From the NCBI GenBank assembly GCA_964648215.1, contig CAZYMF010000001.1, positions 33,326-97,325 of the forward strand: a stretch of DNA of 64,000 bases, given 5' to 3'. The notes beneath the pieces are model-generated. The model saw only the letters and a program-made list of their open reading frames with translations. It was not told the DNA's origin and made no database searches. Below, piece by piece: positions 16,679 through 25,644 of the stretch (within the stretch, counting starts at the first letter, position 1; each line of letters opens with the position of its first letter). The stretch is from CAZYMF01 sp964648215 (GTDB lineage: Bacteria > Desulfobacterota > Binatia > HRBIN30 > JACQVA1). A program made the position numbers and the translations under genes.

Positions 16679-17431
16679 ATGATCCGCACCTTGCTGGTCG
16701 ACGACGAGAAGCTGGCGCGCGACAGGCTGGCGTCGTTCCTGCGGCAGATGGAGGACGTGGAGATCGTCGGCCAGGCCAAGAACGGGATCGAGGCCGTCCG
16801 CGCCATCGAGGATGTCGATCCCCAGCTGGTCCTCCTCGACGTGCAGATGCCGGGCCTGGACGGCTTCGGCGTGCTGCGCAGCATCACCAAGAAGCCGCAC
16901 GTCGTCTTCGCGACGGCCTTCGACGAGTACGCCATCCGCGCCTTCGACGTGCACGCCGTCGACTATCTGCTCAAGCCCATCAGCCGGGCACGGCTGGAGC
17001 AGGCGGTGCAACGGGTGCGCGAGCGGCTCGACCGCCAGGCGGCAGGCCCCGATCTGGAGGAGCTCAAGCAGCTGCTGGCGCAACGCGAGCCGCGCTACGT
17101 GACGCAGCTGCCGGTGCACAAGGCGAAGCAAATCATCCTGCTCGCGGTCGAGGACATTCTCTGGTTCGAGGTGCAGTACCGGCTCGTGTACGCCCACGTC
17201 GAAGCCGGTCATTTCATGACCAACTTCACCCTCAAGGAGCTCGAGGATCGGCTCGATCCCGAGGTCTTCTTCCGCGCCCACAAGTCTCGCCTGGTGAATC
17301 TGCGCCAGGTGAAGGCGATCGTGCCGTGGTTCGGCGGACGCTTCAAGTTGGTCATGCGCGATCAGGCGGGCTCCGAGGTGGAGCTCAGCCGGGCGCAGGC
17401 GCGCACGCTGCGCGGGCGGATGCGCTGGTGA
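16679..17431 (+). CDS. LytTR-type response regulator
   Basis: A 250-residue protein. The receiver domain (1-120) has VDDE, the phosphoacceptor Asp54 in VLLDVQMPGLDG, and KPIS for the Lys site. The LytTR DNA-binding domain (about 140-248) has a DILWFEVQYRLVYAHVEAG start and FFRAHKSRLVNLRQVKAIVP signature. It follows its LytS-like kinase with four bases between, so they form one two-component system. Such systems often control cell-surface or autolysis genes. The gene ends right at the left edge of a scaffold gap, so the downstream context is uncertain. Confidence 0.92.
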   Translation: MIRTLLVDDEKLARDRLASFLRQMEDVEIVGQAKNGIEAVRAIEDVDPQLVLLDVQMPGLDGFGVLRSITKKPHVVFATAFDEYAIRAFDVHAVDYLLKPISRARLEQAVQRVRERLDRQAAGPDLEELKQLLAQREPRYVTQLPVHKAKQIILLAVEDILWFEVQYRLVYAHVEAGHFMTNFTLKELEDRLDPEVFFRAHKSRLVNLRQVKAIVPWFGGRFKLVMRDQAGSEVELSRAQARTLRGRMRW

Positions 17432-17435
17432 GCGC

Positions 17436-17535
17436 NNNNNNNNNNNNNNNNNNNNNNNNNNNNNNNNNNNNNNNNNNNNNNNNNNNNNNNNNNNNNNNNN
17501 NNNNNNNNNNNNNNNNNNNNNNNNNNNNNNNNNNN
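17436..17535. other. Scaffold gap (100 N) with 14-base identical flanks
   Basis: Exactly 100 N, the usual placeholder for a gap of unknown size. The 14 bases GCGCTGGTGAGCGC occur on both sides (17422-17435 and 17536-17549). This looks like two contigs whose ends overlap rather than real missing DNA. Confidence 0.95.
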
Positions 17536-17550
17536 GCGCTGGTGAGCGCG

Positions 17551-17579
17551 TTGATTCCCTGGGGCAAAGAGTTTAGAGT
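17551..17579 (+). promoter_or_regulatory. Candidate promoter of the Cys-rich exported protein
   Basis: TTGATT (17551-17556), a 17-base spacer and TAGAGT (17574-17579), each 4 of 6 matches to the consensus, sit 47 bases before ATG 17626. Confidence 0.35.
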
Positions 17580-17625
17580 GCGGCGCCGTCGAATGCCGGA
17601 CCGGAGGGAGGGCGAAGAGGAGCGG

Positions 17626-19059
17626 ATGCGAAGCTCGAAGCTGCTTGGACTAGTGACGGCCCTGGCCTGTGCGGCCCTGGTCGGGACGGTGCCGGCAGGC
17701 GCCGTCTGCACCGGGGACTGTCCACTGGCCGGTGGCGGCACGCCGAGCGTGGATTGCCTGGCCGAGTACGTCGGGGCCGGGGCGATCGTCGGGCGGAACC
17801 ATCGATTGGCCACCTGCGAGGACGGCGATCCCAGCTGTGACAGCGACGGCGAGGTGAACGGGGTGTGCGTTCTCGACGTGAAGGCCTGTCTCAATCAGGA
17901 CGATCCCGACCTGACGCGATGTGCGGCCAAGGGTGTCGGCAGCTTTCGCATCCGCAACGCGCGCGGCGACGCCGAGCTGATCGGCCTGCAAACGAAGGTG
18001 AGCAACCTGCTGCCGACGAGCGACAGCGTGTGCAGCGAGACGCAGTCGGTCACCATCCCCCTCCGGGGCACCTCGGCCTACCGCCTGCCGGGGCGCAAAC
18101 GGCTGCGCATCGTCGCCCAGGGCGACGGCGGTCGCGACTTCGACTCGGTGGTGCTGACCTGCACGCCGCCGCCCCAGCCGCTGGGAACGCGGCACTTCAG
18201 CATCAATCCGGCCAGCAGCCCGCTGCTGGCCGTCATCGGCAGCCTGCCGCTCACGCCCGGCACCTTCCAGGGCTACCTCGATCTCCAAGCCGGCATTCCC
18301 GATCCGCAGACGGGTCTTGCCGCGATCAGCGTCACCGGCGCCTCCGAGTTTCTGTCCGCTGACCTGCGCCCGCTGGCGCCGATGATCGTGTGCCTCAAGC
18401 CGCAGGTGCCCACGGCGAACGTCGGTGTGATCGCCTGCAAGGGACAGCTCGACGTGAGCTACCGGGCGAGCATCAATCACGTCGCCGGTATCGTCGGCGT
18501 GGACGGCTTCACCGCCGAGCAGTGCGGCGCCATGTGCGGTCCGCTCGGCTGCGGCACCGTCGAGGGCGAGTCCGATCCCCATCCCGGGGTGTGCAACGGT
18601 CCGCTGCTGGCCGGGCCCGCCGGTGTCGGGGACAGCGGCCGCGGCGCCGTGGCCATCACGCCCGATCCGACGACCGGAGCGGGTGGGCTGCCGTTCGAGC
18701 TCTCGTTCGTCGAGCCGGGTTTCTGTCGCGACGACACGAGCGTGGCCTGCACAATGGATACCCAGTGCGGCGAGGGCGGCCTGTGCATGCAGAAGTGCGG
18801 CGACGGGCCGCCGGCGCAAGCCGCGGCGTTGCCGTTCCTGTCCGGCCCGGTGCACGTCGAGATCGAGAACGCCGACGGCAACGTGGGCCGGAACACGGTG
18901 TATGACGTCAGGGGCGAGAACTTCTCCTGCGCCAACTGGACCCAGGAGGACGGTCCCGGAGAGCTCGTCTTCGGCATTCCGCAACTGCACGGGTTTTCGC
19001 TCGCGCCCGGGCAACCGCCGAGCGACCTGGTCACGGCCTTCGTGCTCTCGGATCGCTGA
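17626..19059 (+). CDS. Exported Cys-rich protein of unknown function
   Basis: A 477-residue protein starting at ATG 17626; a second in-frame ATG upstream (17593) is possible. The signal peptide is MRSSKLLGLVTALACAALVG with cleavage near AGA-VC. The mature protein is rich in Cys pairs: CTGDC, CEDGDPSC, CVLDVKAC, CGAMCGPLGCGTV, and a low-complexity eukaryote-like segment CRDDTSVACTMDTQCGEG then CMQKCGDG. Such Cys-rich exported proteins are common in this secretome style, but I cannot name the family. No catalytic motif is visible. It is followed 53 bases later by a Thr-Pro dockerin protein. Disulfide-stabilised surface protein is the best inference. Confidence 0.65.
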   Translation: MRSSKLLGLVTALACAALVGTVPAGAVCTGDCPLAGGGTPSVDCLAEYVGAGAIVGRNHRLATCEDGDPSCDSDGEVNGVCVLDVKACLNQDDPDLTRCAAKGVGSFRIRNARGDAELIGLQTKVSNLLPTSDSVCSETQSVTIPLRGTSAYRLPGRKRLRIVAQGDGGRDFDSVVLTCTPPPQPLGTRHFSINPASSPLLAVIGSLPLTPGTFQGYLDLQAGIPDPQTGLAAISVTGASEFLSADLRPLAPMIVCLKPQVPTANVGVIACKGQLDVSYRASINHVAGIVGVDGFTAEQCGAMCGPLGCGTVEGESDPHPGVCNGPLLAGPAGVGDSGRGAVAITPDPTTGAGGLPFELSFVEPGFCRDDTSVACTMDTQCGEGGLCMQKCGDGPPAQAAALPFLSGPVHVEIENADGNVGRNTVYDVRGENFSCANWTQEDGPGELVFGIPQLHGFSLAPGQPPSDLVTAFVLSDR

Positions 19060-19112
19060 GGGTTGAACAGTCTTTCGGCCGCAGGACGATTGCCGGAGCG
19101 AATGGAGTGAGG

Positions 19113-20657
19113 ATGAAACCAACGACGGCCAGAGGCAGGGCAGGCCTCGCCGCGCTCCTCGCCGCGCCGCTCCTGCTGTGGGCCCTGGCGGCCGGCGCGC
19201 AGCTCTTCGCTCCCGGCGACGCCAACTGCGACGGCGTGGTGGACGCGGCGGACCTGTCGGCGCTACAGGAGACGCTGTTTCGCGGTGGTGATTGCGCCGG
19301 GGCCGACGTCAACAACGACGGCCGCGTGTCGGCCGCCGACGCCACCGCGTTGCTGCCTTTGCTGGTGGGCGTGCTTCCCACCAGCACCGTCACGCCGACG
19401 GTGACCCTGTCGCCGACGCGGACGAGAACCGCCACGCGCACGAGCACGCCGTCACCGTCGGTGACGCCGAGCGTCACGCCGTCGCGGACGCACACGCCGA
19501 CGGCGACGGTCACCGGCACCCTGCCGCCCAGCGAGACGCCGACCCGCACCGAAACCCCGAGCCGGACGCCGACGCCGACCCGGACGGCGACCACGACGCC
19601 GACCAGCACCTCGACGCGCACGTTCACGAGGTCGCCGACGCCGACCGTCACCAAGACCTTTACGGGCACGCCGACGGCGACGCGCACGCCGACGAATACG
19701 CCGAGCGCGAGCCCGTCGCGGACGCCGACGCGAACGCCTTCGTTCACCGCAACGCGAACGCCGAGCCGGACGCGCACGCCGACGCACACCGCGACCCCCA
19801 CGAGGACGCCGTCCGCGACGCGAACGATCACGGCGACGCGCACGCCGACGACTACGCCGTCGCCGACGAACACGCGGACACCGAGCAATACGCCGACGCC
19901 GACGCGCACGGGCACGCCGACGCGGACGCCGACGATATCGCCGACGCCGAGCGTGACGCGGACGCCGACGCTGTCGCCGAGCCAGACGCCGACGCGCACG
20001 CCGACGCCGAGCGCCACGCTGACGCCGACGCGGACGGCGACCTTCACGCGGACGCCGACGGTGCCGCTGCCGTTCGGCCCGCAGGTCACCTTTTTCGGCA
20101 TCGTCAACGCGGACAACAACGTGGTCGAGCCCGACGGGGTGGATCCGGACGGCAACCCGATCTACGTGCGCAGCGGCGGCTCGGGCTTCCTCATCGTGGT
20201 CGAGGGCCGGCCGGGAGCCAGCGGGTCCAAGGTGGCGACGAAGACCTTCCTGAGCGTGCCCACCGACCCCACGGTCCGGCCGGATCTGCAGATCCTTCCC
20301 GATCGCGCCCTTGGTGACGGCAGCACGGCAATCTGCGACGTCGGCCCGGCGCCGGCCCCGCTCGGAGGTGTGCCGGGTTCGGCGCTGGACTTCGGGCCGT
20401 CGCAGGAGGTGGCCGACGTGCTCAACGACTTCGGCTGTCGCTTCGTCCCGCACGACAGCAGCAACGACGCCTGCACCCTGGGGCCGCTCGGTATACCGAA
20501 GTACGTCGGCACCAACTCGACCGAGCAGTTCTGCTCCTCGCCCGTGGTCGGCCGCGAGATCAGCTTTTCCACGGGAGACACGAAGCTGGCCGTTCAGCTG
20601 CGCGACATCGGCGGCAACATCGGCGACCGGCGTGTGATCGTGGTGCGGGTCCAGTAG
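19113..20657 (+). CDS. Secreted dockerin-like protein with a long Thr-Pro spacer
   Basis: A 514-residue protein starting at ATG 19113 (GGAGTGAGG upstream). Residues 1-30 form the signal peptide. It opens with a dockerin-like pair of Ca loops: GDANCDGVVDAADLSAL and ADVNNDGRVSAADATAL. A spacer of about 225 residues follows, made of T-P-T-x repeats with Arg every few residues. The last 190 residues form a globular domain (from FGPQVTFFGIVNADNNVV, ending DTKLAVQLRDIGGNIGDRR), with four Cys, unlike any family I know. The layout Ca-module, spacer and C-terminal domain suggests an extracellular anchored protein. Function unknown. Confidence 0.8.
   Translation: MKPTTARGRAGLAALLAAPLLLWALAAGAQLFAPGDANCDGVVDAADLSALQETLFRGGDCAGADVNNDGRVSAADATALLPLLVGVLPTSTVTPTVTLSPTRTRTATRTSTPSPSVTPSVTPSRTHTPTATVTGTLPPSETPTRTETPSRTPTPTRTATTTPTSTSTRTFTRSPTPTVTKTFTGTPTATRTPTNTPSASPSRTPTRTPSFTATRTPSRTRTPTHTATPTRTPSATRTITATRTPTTTPSPTNTRTPSNTPTPTRTGTPTRTPTISPTPSVTRTPTLSPSQTPTRTPTPSATLTPTRTATFTRTPTVPLPFGPQVTFFGIVNADNNVVEPDGVDPDGNPIYVRSGGSGFLIVVEGRPGASGSKVATKTFLSVPTDPTVRPDLQILPDRALGDGSTAICDVGPAPAPLGGVPGSALDFGPSQEVADVLNDFGCRFVPHDSSNDACTLGPLGIPKYVGTNSTEQFCSSPVVGREISFSTGDTKLAVQLRDIGGNIGDRRVIVVRVQ
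19376..20065 (+). repeat. Thr-Pro-rich coding repeat (spacer), longest single tract
   Basis: About 690 bases of degenerate 'ACGCCGACG'-like repetition encoding (T-P-T/S-x)n. It makes the antisense frame open as a Val-Gly-Val-Arg chain, which is not a gene. Confidence 0.9.
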
Positions 20658-20724
20658 CGGCGGGCGGCCCGACTTTGCCTTGGCTCGCGTCCGCCGGTAT
20701 GGTGCCGCCATGAGGAGATCCCCG

Positions 20725-21165
20725 ATGCGCGGCGTTGTCGTAGTGGCGATTGTGCTTGGCTTTGGCGTGGCGTGGGCCGAAGGGCCGAAGGCCGAACCGC
20801 CACCGGTGATTCTGGATCTGGGGCCGGTGCAGCCGACGCCCGCGCCCACCCCGGAGCCCGCCACGCGCCGCCGCCTGATCACCAGCATCACCATTCAGAA
20901 CGGTGCGAGCGGCGAGACCATCGTCAACTTCGAGGCGACGGACGTAGCCGATGAGGGCAAGGGGAAGTTTCACACCATCGCCTCGGCACGTTACTCGTTG
21001 AGCGACGATCGCGCCAAGCTGAAACCTCTGAGCAAGAAGATCCTCGAGCAGATTCGGGTCCTCGAACGCGACATGCTGGACTTCGCCGAGGTGGCCGGGC
21101 CGCCCAAGGCGCGGCCGCCGCTGCTCAGCGAGCCCGACTCCGGCAGCCAGCCGTCGATGCGTTAG
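20725..21165 (+). CDS. Small exported protein, Pro-rich N-terminus, unknown function
   Basis: A 146-residue protein. ATG 20725 is chosen because AGGAG lies eight bases upstream; ATG 20710 is possible but has no ribosome site. The signal peptide is MRGVVVVAIVLGFGVAWA. A Pro-rich linker (VQPTPAPTPEPATRRR) leads to a beta segment (ITSITIQNGASGETIVNFEA) and a helical stretch (KLKPLSKKILEQIRVLERDM). The neighbours are secreted proteins, and the short Pro-Thr linker is a mild version of theirs. I do not recognise the family. Confidence 0.6.
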   Translation: MRGVVVVAIVLGFGVAWAEGPKAEPPPVILDLGPVQPTPAPTPEPATRRRLITSITIQNGASGETIVNFEATDVADEGKGKFHTIASARYSLSDDRAKLKPLSKKILEQIRVLERDMLDFAEVAGPPKARPPLLSEPDSGSQPSMR

Positions 21166-21186
21166 CCGCGCCGCGCCGGACCGGGC

Positions 21187-24100
21187 TCAGAGCAGCGGCA
21201 TCAGCGCCGTGACATCGGCGGCGGTGATCCGGCCGTCGGCGTTGATATCGGCGCGCGGATCGGGCGCGGGCTGGAAGATCGCCTCGATCACGAGCGCCAC
21301 GTCCAGCTGATCGGTGCGGCCGTCGCCGTTGACGTCCCCGGGCACCGGCGTGGGGGTCGGCGACGGTCCCGTCGGCGTGGCGGTCGGGGTGGCGGTCGGG
21401 GTGCCGGTGCGTGTGGGGGTCGCGGTGAGGCTCGGCGTGAACGACGCCGTCGGCGTGGGCGAGAACGTAGGGGTCACGGTGGGCGCCGGGGTCTGGGCCG
21501 TGCCCGAGAAGAAGCGACCGTAGAGCAGCAGGTTGCGCAGCGCGGCGCCGTCCGAGCTCGTTCTCCCCGGCCAGCAGTAGGCCAACGTGGTGACGATCAC
21601 CTTGCCGTTGCCGTGCGGGTACTCGATCCACGTCGGCCCGGCGGAGCTCTGCAGCAGCACCGTCGCGTTGGCGGGAACGTTGAGCAGGACGCCGTTGTCG
21701 GTCGTGCCCCAGCCGAGAAAGTCTGCGGCGGTCAGGCTCTCACCGCCGTAGCCGAGACCGCTGATGTAGGGGTGGTCGAGGTCGAGGATCTGCTCCGTGT
21801 CCCGCCCCGGGTTGGCGGGTAGGAAGCCGACGCCGTCCGGGGCGATGTTGTCCTGCTGGAGGTTGTTGCCAGCGGCGTTGGCGACGTTGATGATCGCTAC
21901 GCCACCGAGAGCGACGAAACGCTCGATGTACCCGCCCTGAGCGCTCAGCTGGCGCAGCGTGTCGTAGTCGCTCTGGGCGAGACTGGGAGCGATGTAGATG
22001 CCCTGGTAGGTTTGCTGGTCGCGCACCGGGTCGTGAAATTGGGGGTTCTGCAGCTGTGTGAGCTGTGGGTTGCCGCTCGTCTGCATGAGCAGGAGCGACT
22101 CGTCCGTGGTGCAGCTCCACTGGTTGGTGACGGTTATCGGGATGAGATAGTCGTTACGGGGGAACGACGTCGGCGTTGCCGTCGGCGGCGTGCCGGTGAC
22201 CGTCGGGGTGTTGGTCGGGGTCATCGTCGGCGAGGTGGAAGGCGTCGCCGTCGGCGTGGCGCTCGGCGTCCGGGTCGGCGTGTCGGACGGCGTCGCCGTC
22301 GGCGGCGGCGAGAGCGTCATCGTGGGTGTCGCCGTCACGGTCGGGGTCGCGCTCGAGGTGGGCGTGACGGTGGCAGTCGGGGTCGAGCTTGGCGTGCCGG
22401 TCAGCGTCGGCGACGTGGTGATCGTCGGCGTCGCCGTGGGCGTGGGCGTCGAGGAGATCGTCGGCGTGCTGGTGACGGTGGGCGTCGAGGACATCGTCGG
22501 CGTGCTGGTGGCGGTGGTGCTGGCGGTGGGGGATGCGGTTCGCGTGGGCGTGGTGGTGTTGGTCGCCGTCGCGGTCGCCGTCGGGATCGGCGTGTCGGTC
22601 GGGGTGGTCGTCGGCGTATGCGTCGCCGTCGCCGTGGCCGTCGCCGTCGCGCTCGGAGTCGCTGTCGGGCTCGGGGTCGGGGTGTCGGTGCCGGTCGCGG
22701 TGACGCTCGGGCTGGGTGTGACGCTCGGCGTGGCCGTGGGCGGAATGCCGAGGTCGTCGTACGCAACCTCCAGGATCGCTTGTTTCAGGAAGTTCTTGGT
22801 GCCGGTGAGCGAGCTGCGTATGCCGATCTCGGTGGCGTCGAGGTCGGCGAGGGTCCACGACAGGTTGGTGACGGGGTTGTGCTCGTCGACCCGCGCAAAC
22901 CCTTGCACGAAGCCGCTGAGGTCGACCAGGAAATCGTTCGAATCAGTTCCGGCCTGCCCACCGCAGGCGACGGAGTCAGTGCGTAGAAAGAGGGACGTGG
23001 TCGGATTCGGCCCGTCGGGGTTTTCCGCGGCCACGAACACGCTCTTGGCGGCGAGGATACGGCCGGCGACGTCCAGCGAGGCGAGCGGTGTGTGACAGAA
23101 CGAGGCCCACTGGTTGGGCTGGAGCGCCTGCAGCTGGGGCGGGCCCAGGGAGAGAGTCGGGGGGCGAGCGTTCACGCAGGTGTAGTCGCCGTTGTCGCCG
23201 CACGTGGTGCTGCTGGGGAACCACTGCCTGTAGTTTCCGTCGGCTGACGGCAGCGCGCCGGCGATCCGGACGTTGGTCGGCCAGGTGTCGGTTCGGGAGA
23301 TGGTGTGATCGTCCCAGATCAGCGGAAGGTCGAAGGCGGCCGTCTCGTCGGCACCGATGCGGGTGCTGCTGATCGACTGGGTCGAGGCGTTCGTGCCGAA
23401 GATCGCCGGCGCGCCATTGATGTGCAGCTCCACGGTGTCGCCGAAGCCCACCGCCTTGTACTGGAGCTCGTAGTGGGTGAAGGCCGGACAGTGTAGCAGC
23501 GGCAGGACCGAGCGACCGATCTCCATGCCGTTCACCGTGACGATGGCGTGCCAATTGGTATCGAGCAGCATCGCGACGACCGAGGTGCCGTTGGCCTGCC
23601 AGGAGCGGACACGGCGGGGGGTCGTGAACCCGAGGCTGTCGGCGATGCGGCAAGCGTAGATTCCGTCGGTGAACACGGCGGTCGGGGAGCTCATCTGCAC
23701 GCTGGCGATCTGAGTTGCCGTCGATCCCACCGTGGTCTCGAGCGCGTATAGGCCGCTGTGAGCGGCGCCCTGGGTCTTCGGAATCACCTGCGCCGTCCCC
23801 GTGTAGTCCTCGAGCCAGCCGGCCTCGAAGCCGTTCATGCGATCGATGTTGCGCAGCGTCGGTGCCGTCGGGCTGGGCGTTGCCGTTCGCGTGAAGGTCG
23901 GGGTGATGGTCGGGGTCGCGCTCGCCGTGAAGGTCGGCGAGGCCGTCGGCGTCGCGGTCGGGGTTCGGGTCAGAGTGGGGGTGAAGGTCCAGGTGGATGT
24001 CGGCGTGTTGGTGAACGTCGGGGTCGACGTCGGTGTCGGCGTGATGGTCGGTGTGCTCGAGGGCGTGTTGGTCGCCGTGCTCGTCGGCGTGGGGGTGAAT

Positions 24101-25578
24101 GTCGGCGTGCTCGTGTTCGTGAACGTGGCCGTGTTGGTGGCCGTTTGTGTGGGGGTGGGCGTGAGCGTCGGAGTGGAAGTCAGTGTCGGAGTGGAAGTCA
24201 GTGTCGCGGTGTTGGTGGCCGTCGCCGACGGCGTCGCGGTCGGCGTCGGCGTCGGCGTCAGCGTCGGGCTCGGCGTCATCGTCGGCGTAAGCGTTGGCGT
24301 GGCGGTTGTCGTGGGGCTGGGTGTTGGTGTCGGCGTTCTTGTCGGCGTCGCGGTCGGCGTCGGCGACGGGAAGCCCGTCGTGTCGAAGGCGACCTCGCGC
24401 AGCAACTGCGTGACCTGGGCAGCCCCGGTGCCGCCGGTGTAGGTCATCAAGGTCGCCAGATGATCGATGTCGCTGTTGGTCCAATCCTCACCGTTGTAGG
24501 GATTGGTGGTATCGATGCGGCCGTAGGCGGTGAAGGCGCTGCTCAGGGAGAAGCTCGACGCGAGTGCCTCAGCGCCGCTGCTGCCGCCGCAGGCGGATGC
24601 GTTCAAGAGCAATGTCAGGTCGGTGTTGGCCGAGCCGGTGGCGACGCTCGCCGTCATCAGCGTCTTGACGCCGAGAATGTTGCCGAAGATGCCGGCCAGG
24701 CTGGTGGGCGCATGGCAGAAGGAGTCGCTGGCGTTCTGCACCGCTGACGAGAGGAAGCTGATGCCACCGTCCGGAGGCCGCTCGGCGATGCAGCCGATCG
24801 TGGTGAGGCAGCCATTCCGCGTCCAGGTGTTGTCGCCGGCCGTCATCGTGGGCGCGAGGTTGACGATCTGGACGGCTCCCGGAAACGTCGCTGTTTGGGC
24901 GATGCTGTGGTCGTCCCAGACGATCTGCAGATCGCCGGTTTCGGTGTCGTCGTCGGGGCCGATGTCGGTGGTGGCGACCGCGGGGATCGGGCCGGGGGAG
25001 CTCACGTTGTTGACCGCGTTGCGGTTGATGCGCAGGGTGACCTGAGGTGATGGTGTGCCGACATACTGGACTTCGACACGGGTAAATGTCGGGCAGGCGC
25101 TGATGGCCATGTTGATCGGAGAGATGGCGATCGTGCTGCCCAGAACCCGGAGCTCGACGGTCCTGCTGCCGTTGAGATACAGCGCCACCGCCGGACTAGA
25201 TCCCGACCCCCAGCTACGAATGCGCCGGGCGGAGGCGGGGTTGCTCTGCACGCAGAGCCAGATGCCGTCCGTGAACGTCGTGGAGGGCTGGCTCAGGTCT
25301 ACCGAAACGTACTCGGAGGCGCCGGAGGAGGCGTCGGTCAGCAGGCCCCAGCTACCACTGTGGGCGGTGGCATCGCCGCTGGGAGAGCCGAAGGCGGCGT
25401 AGTCCTCGGCCCCACCACCCTCGAAGCCGTTGAAGCGATCGAAATCGCGGGCTGCCCTGGCGGTGGCGGGCAGGACGAAAAGCACCGCCAGAACAAAGGC
25501 AAGGCCGGTCGCGTGGCGGAACCGCCTTTGCCGTGAGTGAGGCCGTCTGGCCCTTGCTGTGGCCGATTCTACGAGCAT
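21187..25578 (-). CDS. Giant secreted protein: two homologous domains, three Thr-Pro spacers, ThuA-like domain and dockerin tail
   Basis: A 1463-residue protein starting at ATG 25578. The signal peptide ends near ARA-ARDFD. Domain A (about 25450-24375) and domain B (about 23860-22745) are homologous, sharing the anchors DR[FM]NGFE, FTDGI, RR[IV]RSW, [IL][VI]WDDH[ST]I, SFCH[AT]P, ACGG and EVA[FY]D. A Thr-Pro spacer follows each. The third globular domain (about 22160-21500) has GGYIERFVALGGVAIINVAN and looks like a ThuA/class I amidotransferase-like fold, without an obvious catalytic triad. Another spacer and two Ca loops (GDVNGDGRTDQLDVA, ADINADGRITAADVT) close the protein. A surface or extracellular structural role is likely; the domains may be lectin-like. 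Function unknown. Confidence 0.8.
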   Translation of the reverse strand: MLVESATARARRPHSRQRRFRHATGLAFVLAVLFVLPATARAARDFDRFNGFEGGGAEDYAAFGSPSGDATAHSGSWGLLTDASSGASEYVSVDLSQPSTTFTDGIWLCVQSNPASARRIRSWGSGSSPAVALYLNGSRTVELRVLGSTIAISPINMAISACPTFTRVEVQYVGTPSPQVTLRINRNAVNNVSSPGPIPAVATTDIGPDDDTETGDLQIVWDDHSIAQTATFPGAVQIVNLAPTMTAGDNTWTRNGCLTTIGCIAERPPDGGISFLSSAVQNASDSFCHAPTSLAGIFGNILGVKTLMTASVATGSANTDLTLLLNASACGGSSGAEALASSFSLSSAFTAYGRIDTTNPYNGEDWTNSDIDHLATLMTYTGGTGAAQVTQLLREVAFDTTGFPSPTPTATPTRTPTPTPSPTTTATPTLTPTMTPSPTLTPTPTPTATPSATATNTATLTSTPTLTSTPTLTPTPTQTATNTATFTNTSTPTFTPTPTSTATNTPSSTPTITPTPTSTPTFTNTPTSTWTFTPTLTRTPTATPTASPTFTASATPTITPTFTRTATPSPTAPTLRNIDRMNGFEAGWLEDYTGTAQVIPKTQGAAHSGLYALETTVGSTATQIASVQMSSPTAVFTDGIYACRIADSLGFTTPRRVRSWQANGTSVVAMLLDTNWHAIVTVNGMEIGRSVLPLLHCPAFTHYELQYKAVGFGDTVELHINGAPAIFGTNASTQSISSTRIGADETAAFDLPLIWDDHTISRTDTWPTNVRIAGALPSADGNYRQWFPSSTTCGDNGDYTCVNARPPTLSLGPPQLQALQPNQWASFCHTPLASLDVAGRILAAKSVFVAAENPDGPNPTTSLFLRTDSVACGGQAGTDSNDFLVDLSGFVQGFARVDEHNPVTNLSWTLADLDATEIGIRSSLTGTKNFLKQAILEVAYDDLGIPPTATPSVTPSPSVTATGTDTPTPSPTATPSATATATATATHTPTTTPTDTPIPTATATATNTTTPTRTASPTASTTATSTPTMSSTPTVTSTPTISSTPTPTATPTITTSPTLTGTPSSTPTATVTPTSSATPTVTATPTMTLSPPPTATPSDTPTRTPSATPTATPSTSPTMTPTNTPTVTGTPPTATPTSFPRNDYLIPITVTNQWSCTTDESLLLMQTSGNPQLTQLQNPQFHDPVRDQQTYQGIYIAPSLAQSDYDTLRQLSAQGGYIERFVALGGVAIINVANAAGNNLQQDNIAPDGVGFLPANPGRDTEQILDLDHPYISGLGYGGESLTAADFLGWGTTDNGVLLNVPANATVLLQSSAGPTWIEYPHGNGKVIVTTLAYCWPGRTSSDGAALRNLLLYGRFFSGTAQTPAPTVTPTFSPTPTASFTPSLTATPTRTGTPTATPTATPTGPSPTPTPVPGDVNGDGRTDQLDVALVIEAIFQPAPDPRADINADGRITAADVTALMPLL
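21340..21495 (-). repeat. Thr-Pro-rich coding repeat, C-terminal spacer of the giant protein
   Basis: Low-complexity tract encoding TPT/TAT repeats between the ThuA-like domain and the dockerin-like tail. Confidence 0.85.
22165..22745 (-). repeat. Thr-Pro-rich coding repeat, second spacer of the giant protein
   Basis: About 580 bases of degenerate repetition encoding T-P-T/S/A repeats after domain B. The period is a multiple of six bases with much substitution. It codes on the minus strand. Confidence 0.88.
23865..24370 (-). repeat. Thr-Pro-rich coding repeat, first spacer of the giant protein
   Basis: About 500 bases encoding T-P-T-x repeats between domain A and domain B. It includes an exact tandem duplicate of GTCGGAGTGGAAGTCAGT near 24166-24201. 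Confidence 0.88.
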
Positions 25579-25587
25579 GAAGCTTCG

Positions 25588-25616
25588 TTGACTCGCTAGA
25601 GGCCCTCTGATAGCTA
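25588..25616 (+). promoter_or_regulatory. Weak candidate promoter of hisS
   Basis: TTGACT (25588-25593) has a good -35 match; 17 bases later the -10 position is TAGCTA, a poor match. It lies in the only intergenic space between hisS and the divergent giant-protein gene. Confidence 0.25.
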
Positions 25617-25644
25617 GGCCGCGCCTCCGGCACAAGCATGCCCC

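Noticed and set aside
17422..17549. Target-site duplication of a lost mobile element
   Set aside because: The 14-base copies flank an exact 100-N placeholder, so contig overlap explains them better.
19031..20155. Long minus-strand open frame made of Val-Gly-Val-Arg repeats
   Set aside because: It is the antisense of the Thr-Pro spacer of the 19113-20657 protein. The real gene has a signal peptide, Ca loops and ribosome site; the antisense chain has none.
22165..24370. Possible CRISPR-like array in the periodic spacers
   Set aside because: The repetition is a six-base coding pattern with steady drift; there are no constant repeats alternating with unique spacers, and no cas genes.
22190..24442. 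Plus-strand open frames of Val-Gly repeats over the giant protein
   Set aside because: These are also shadows of Thr-Pro codons on the other strand. They have no ribosome site and no signal or domain.
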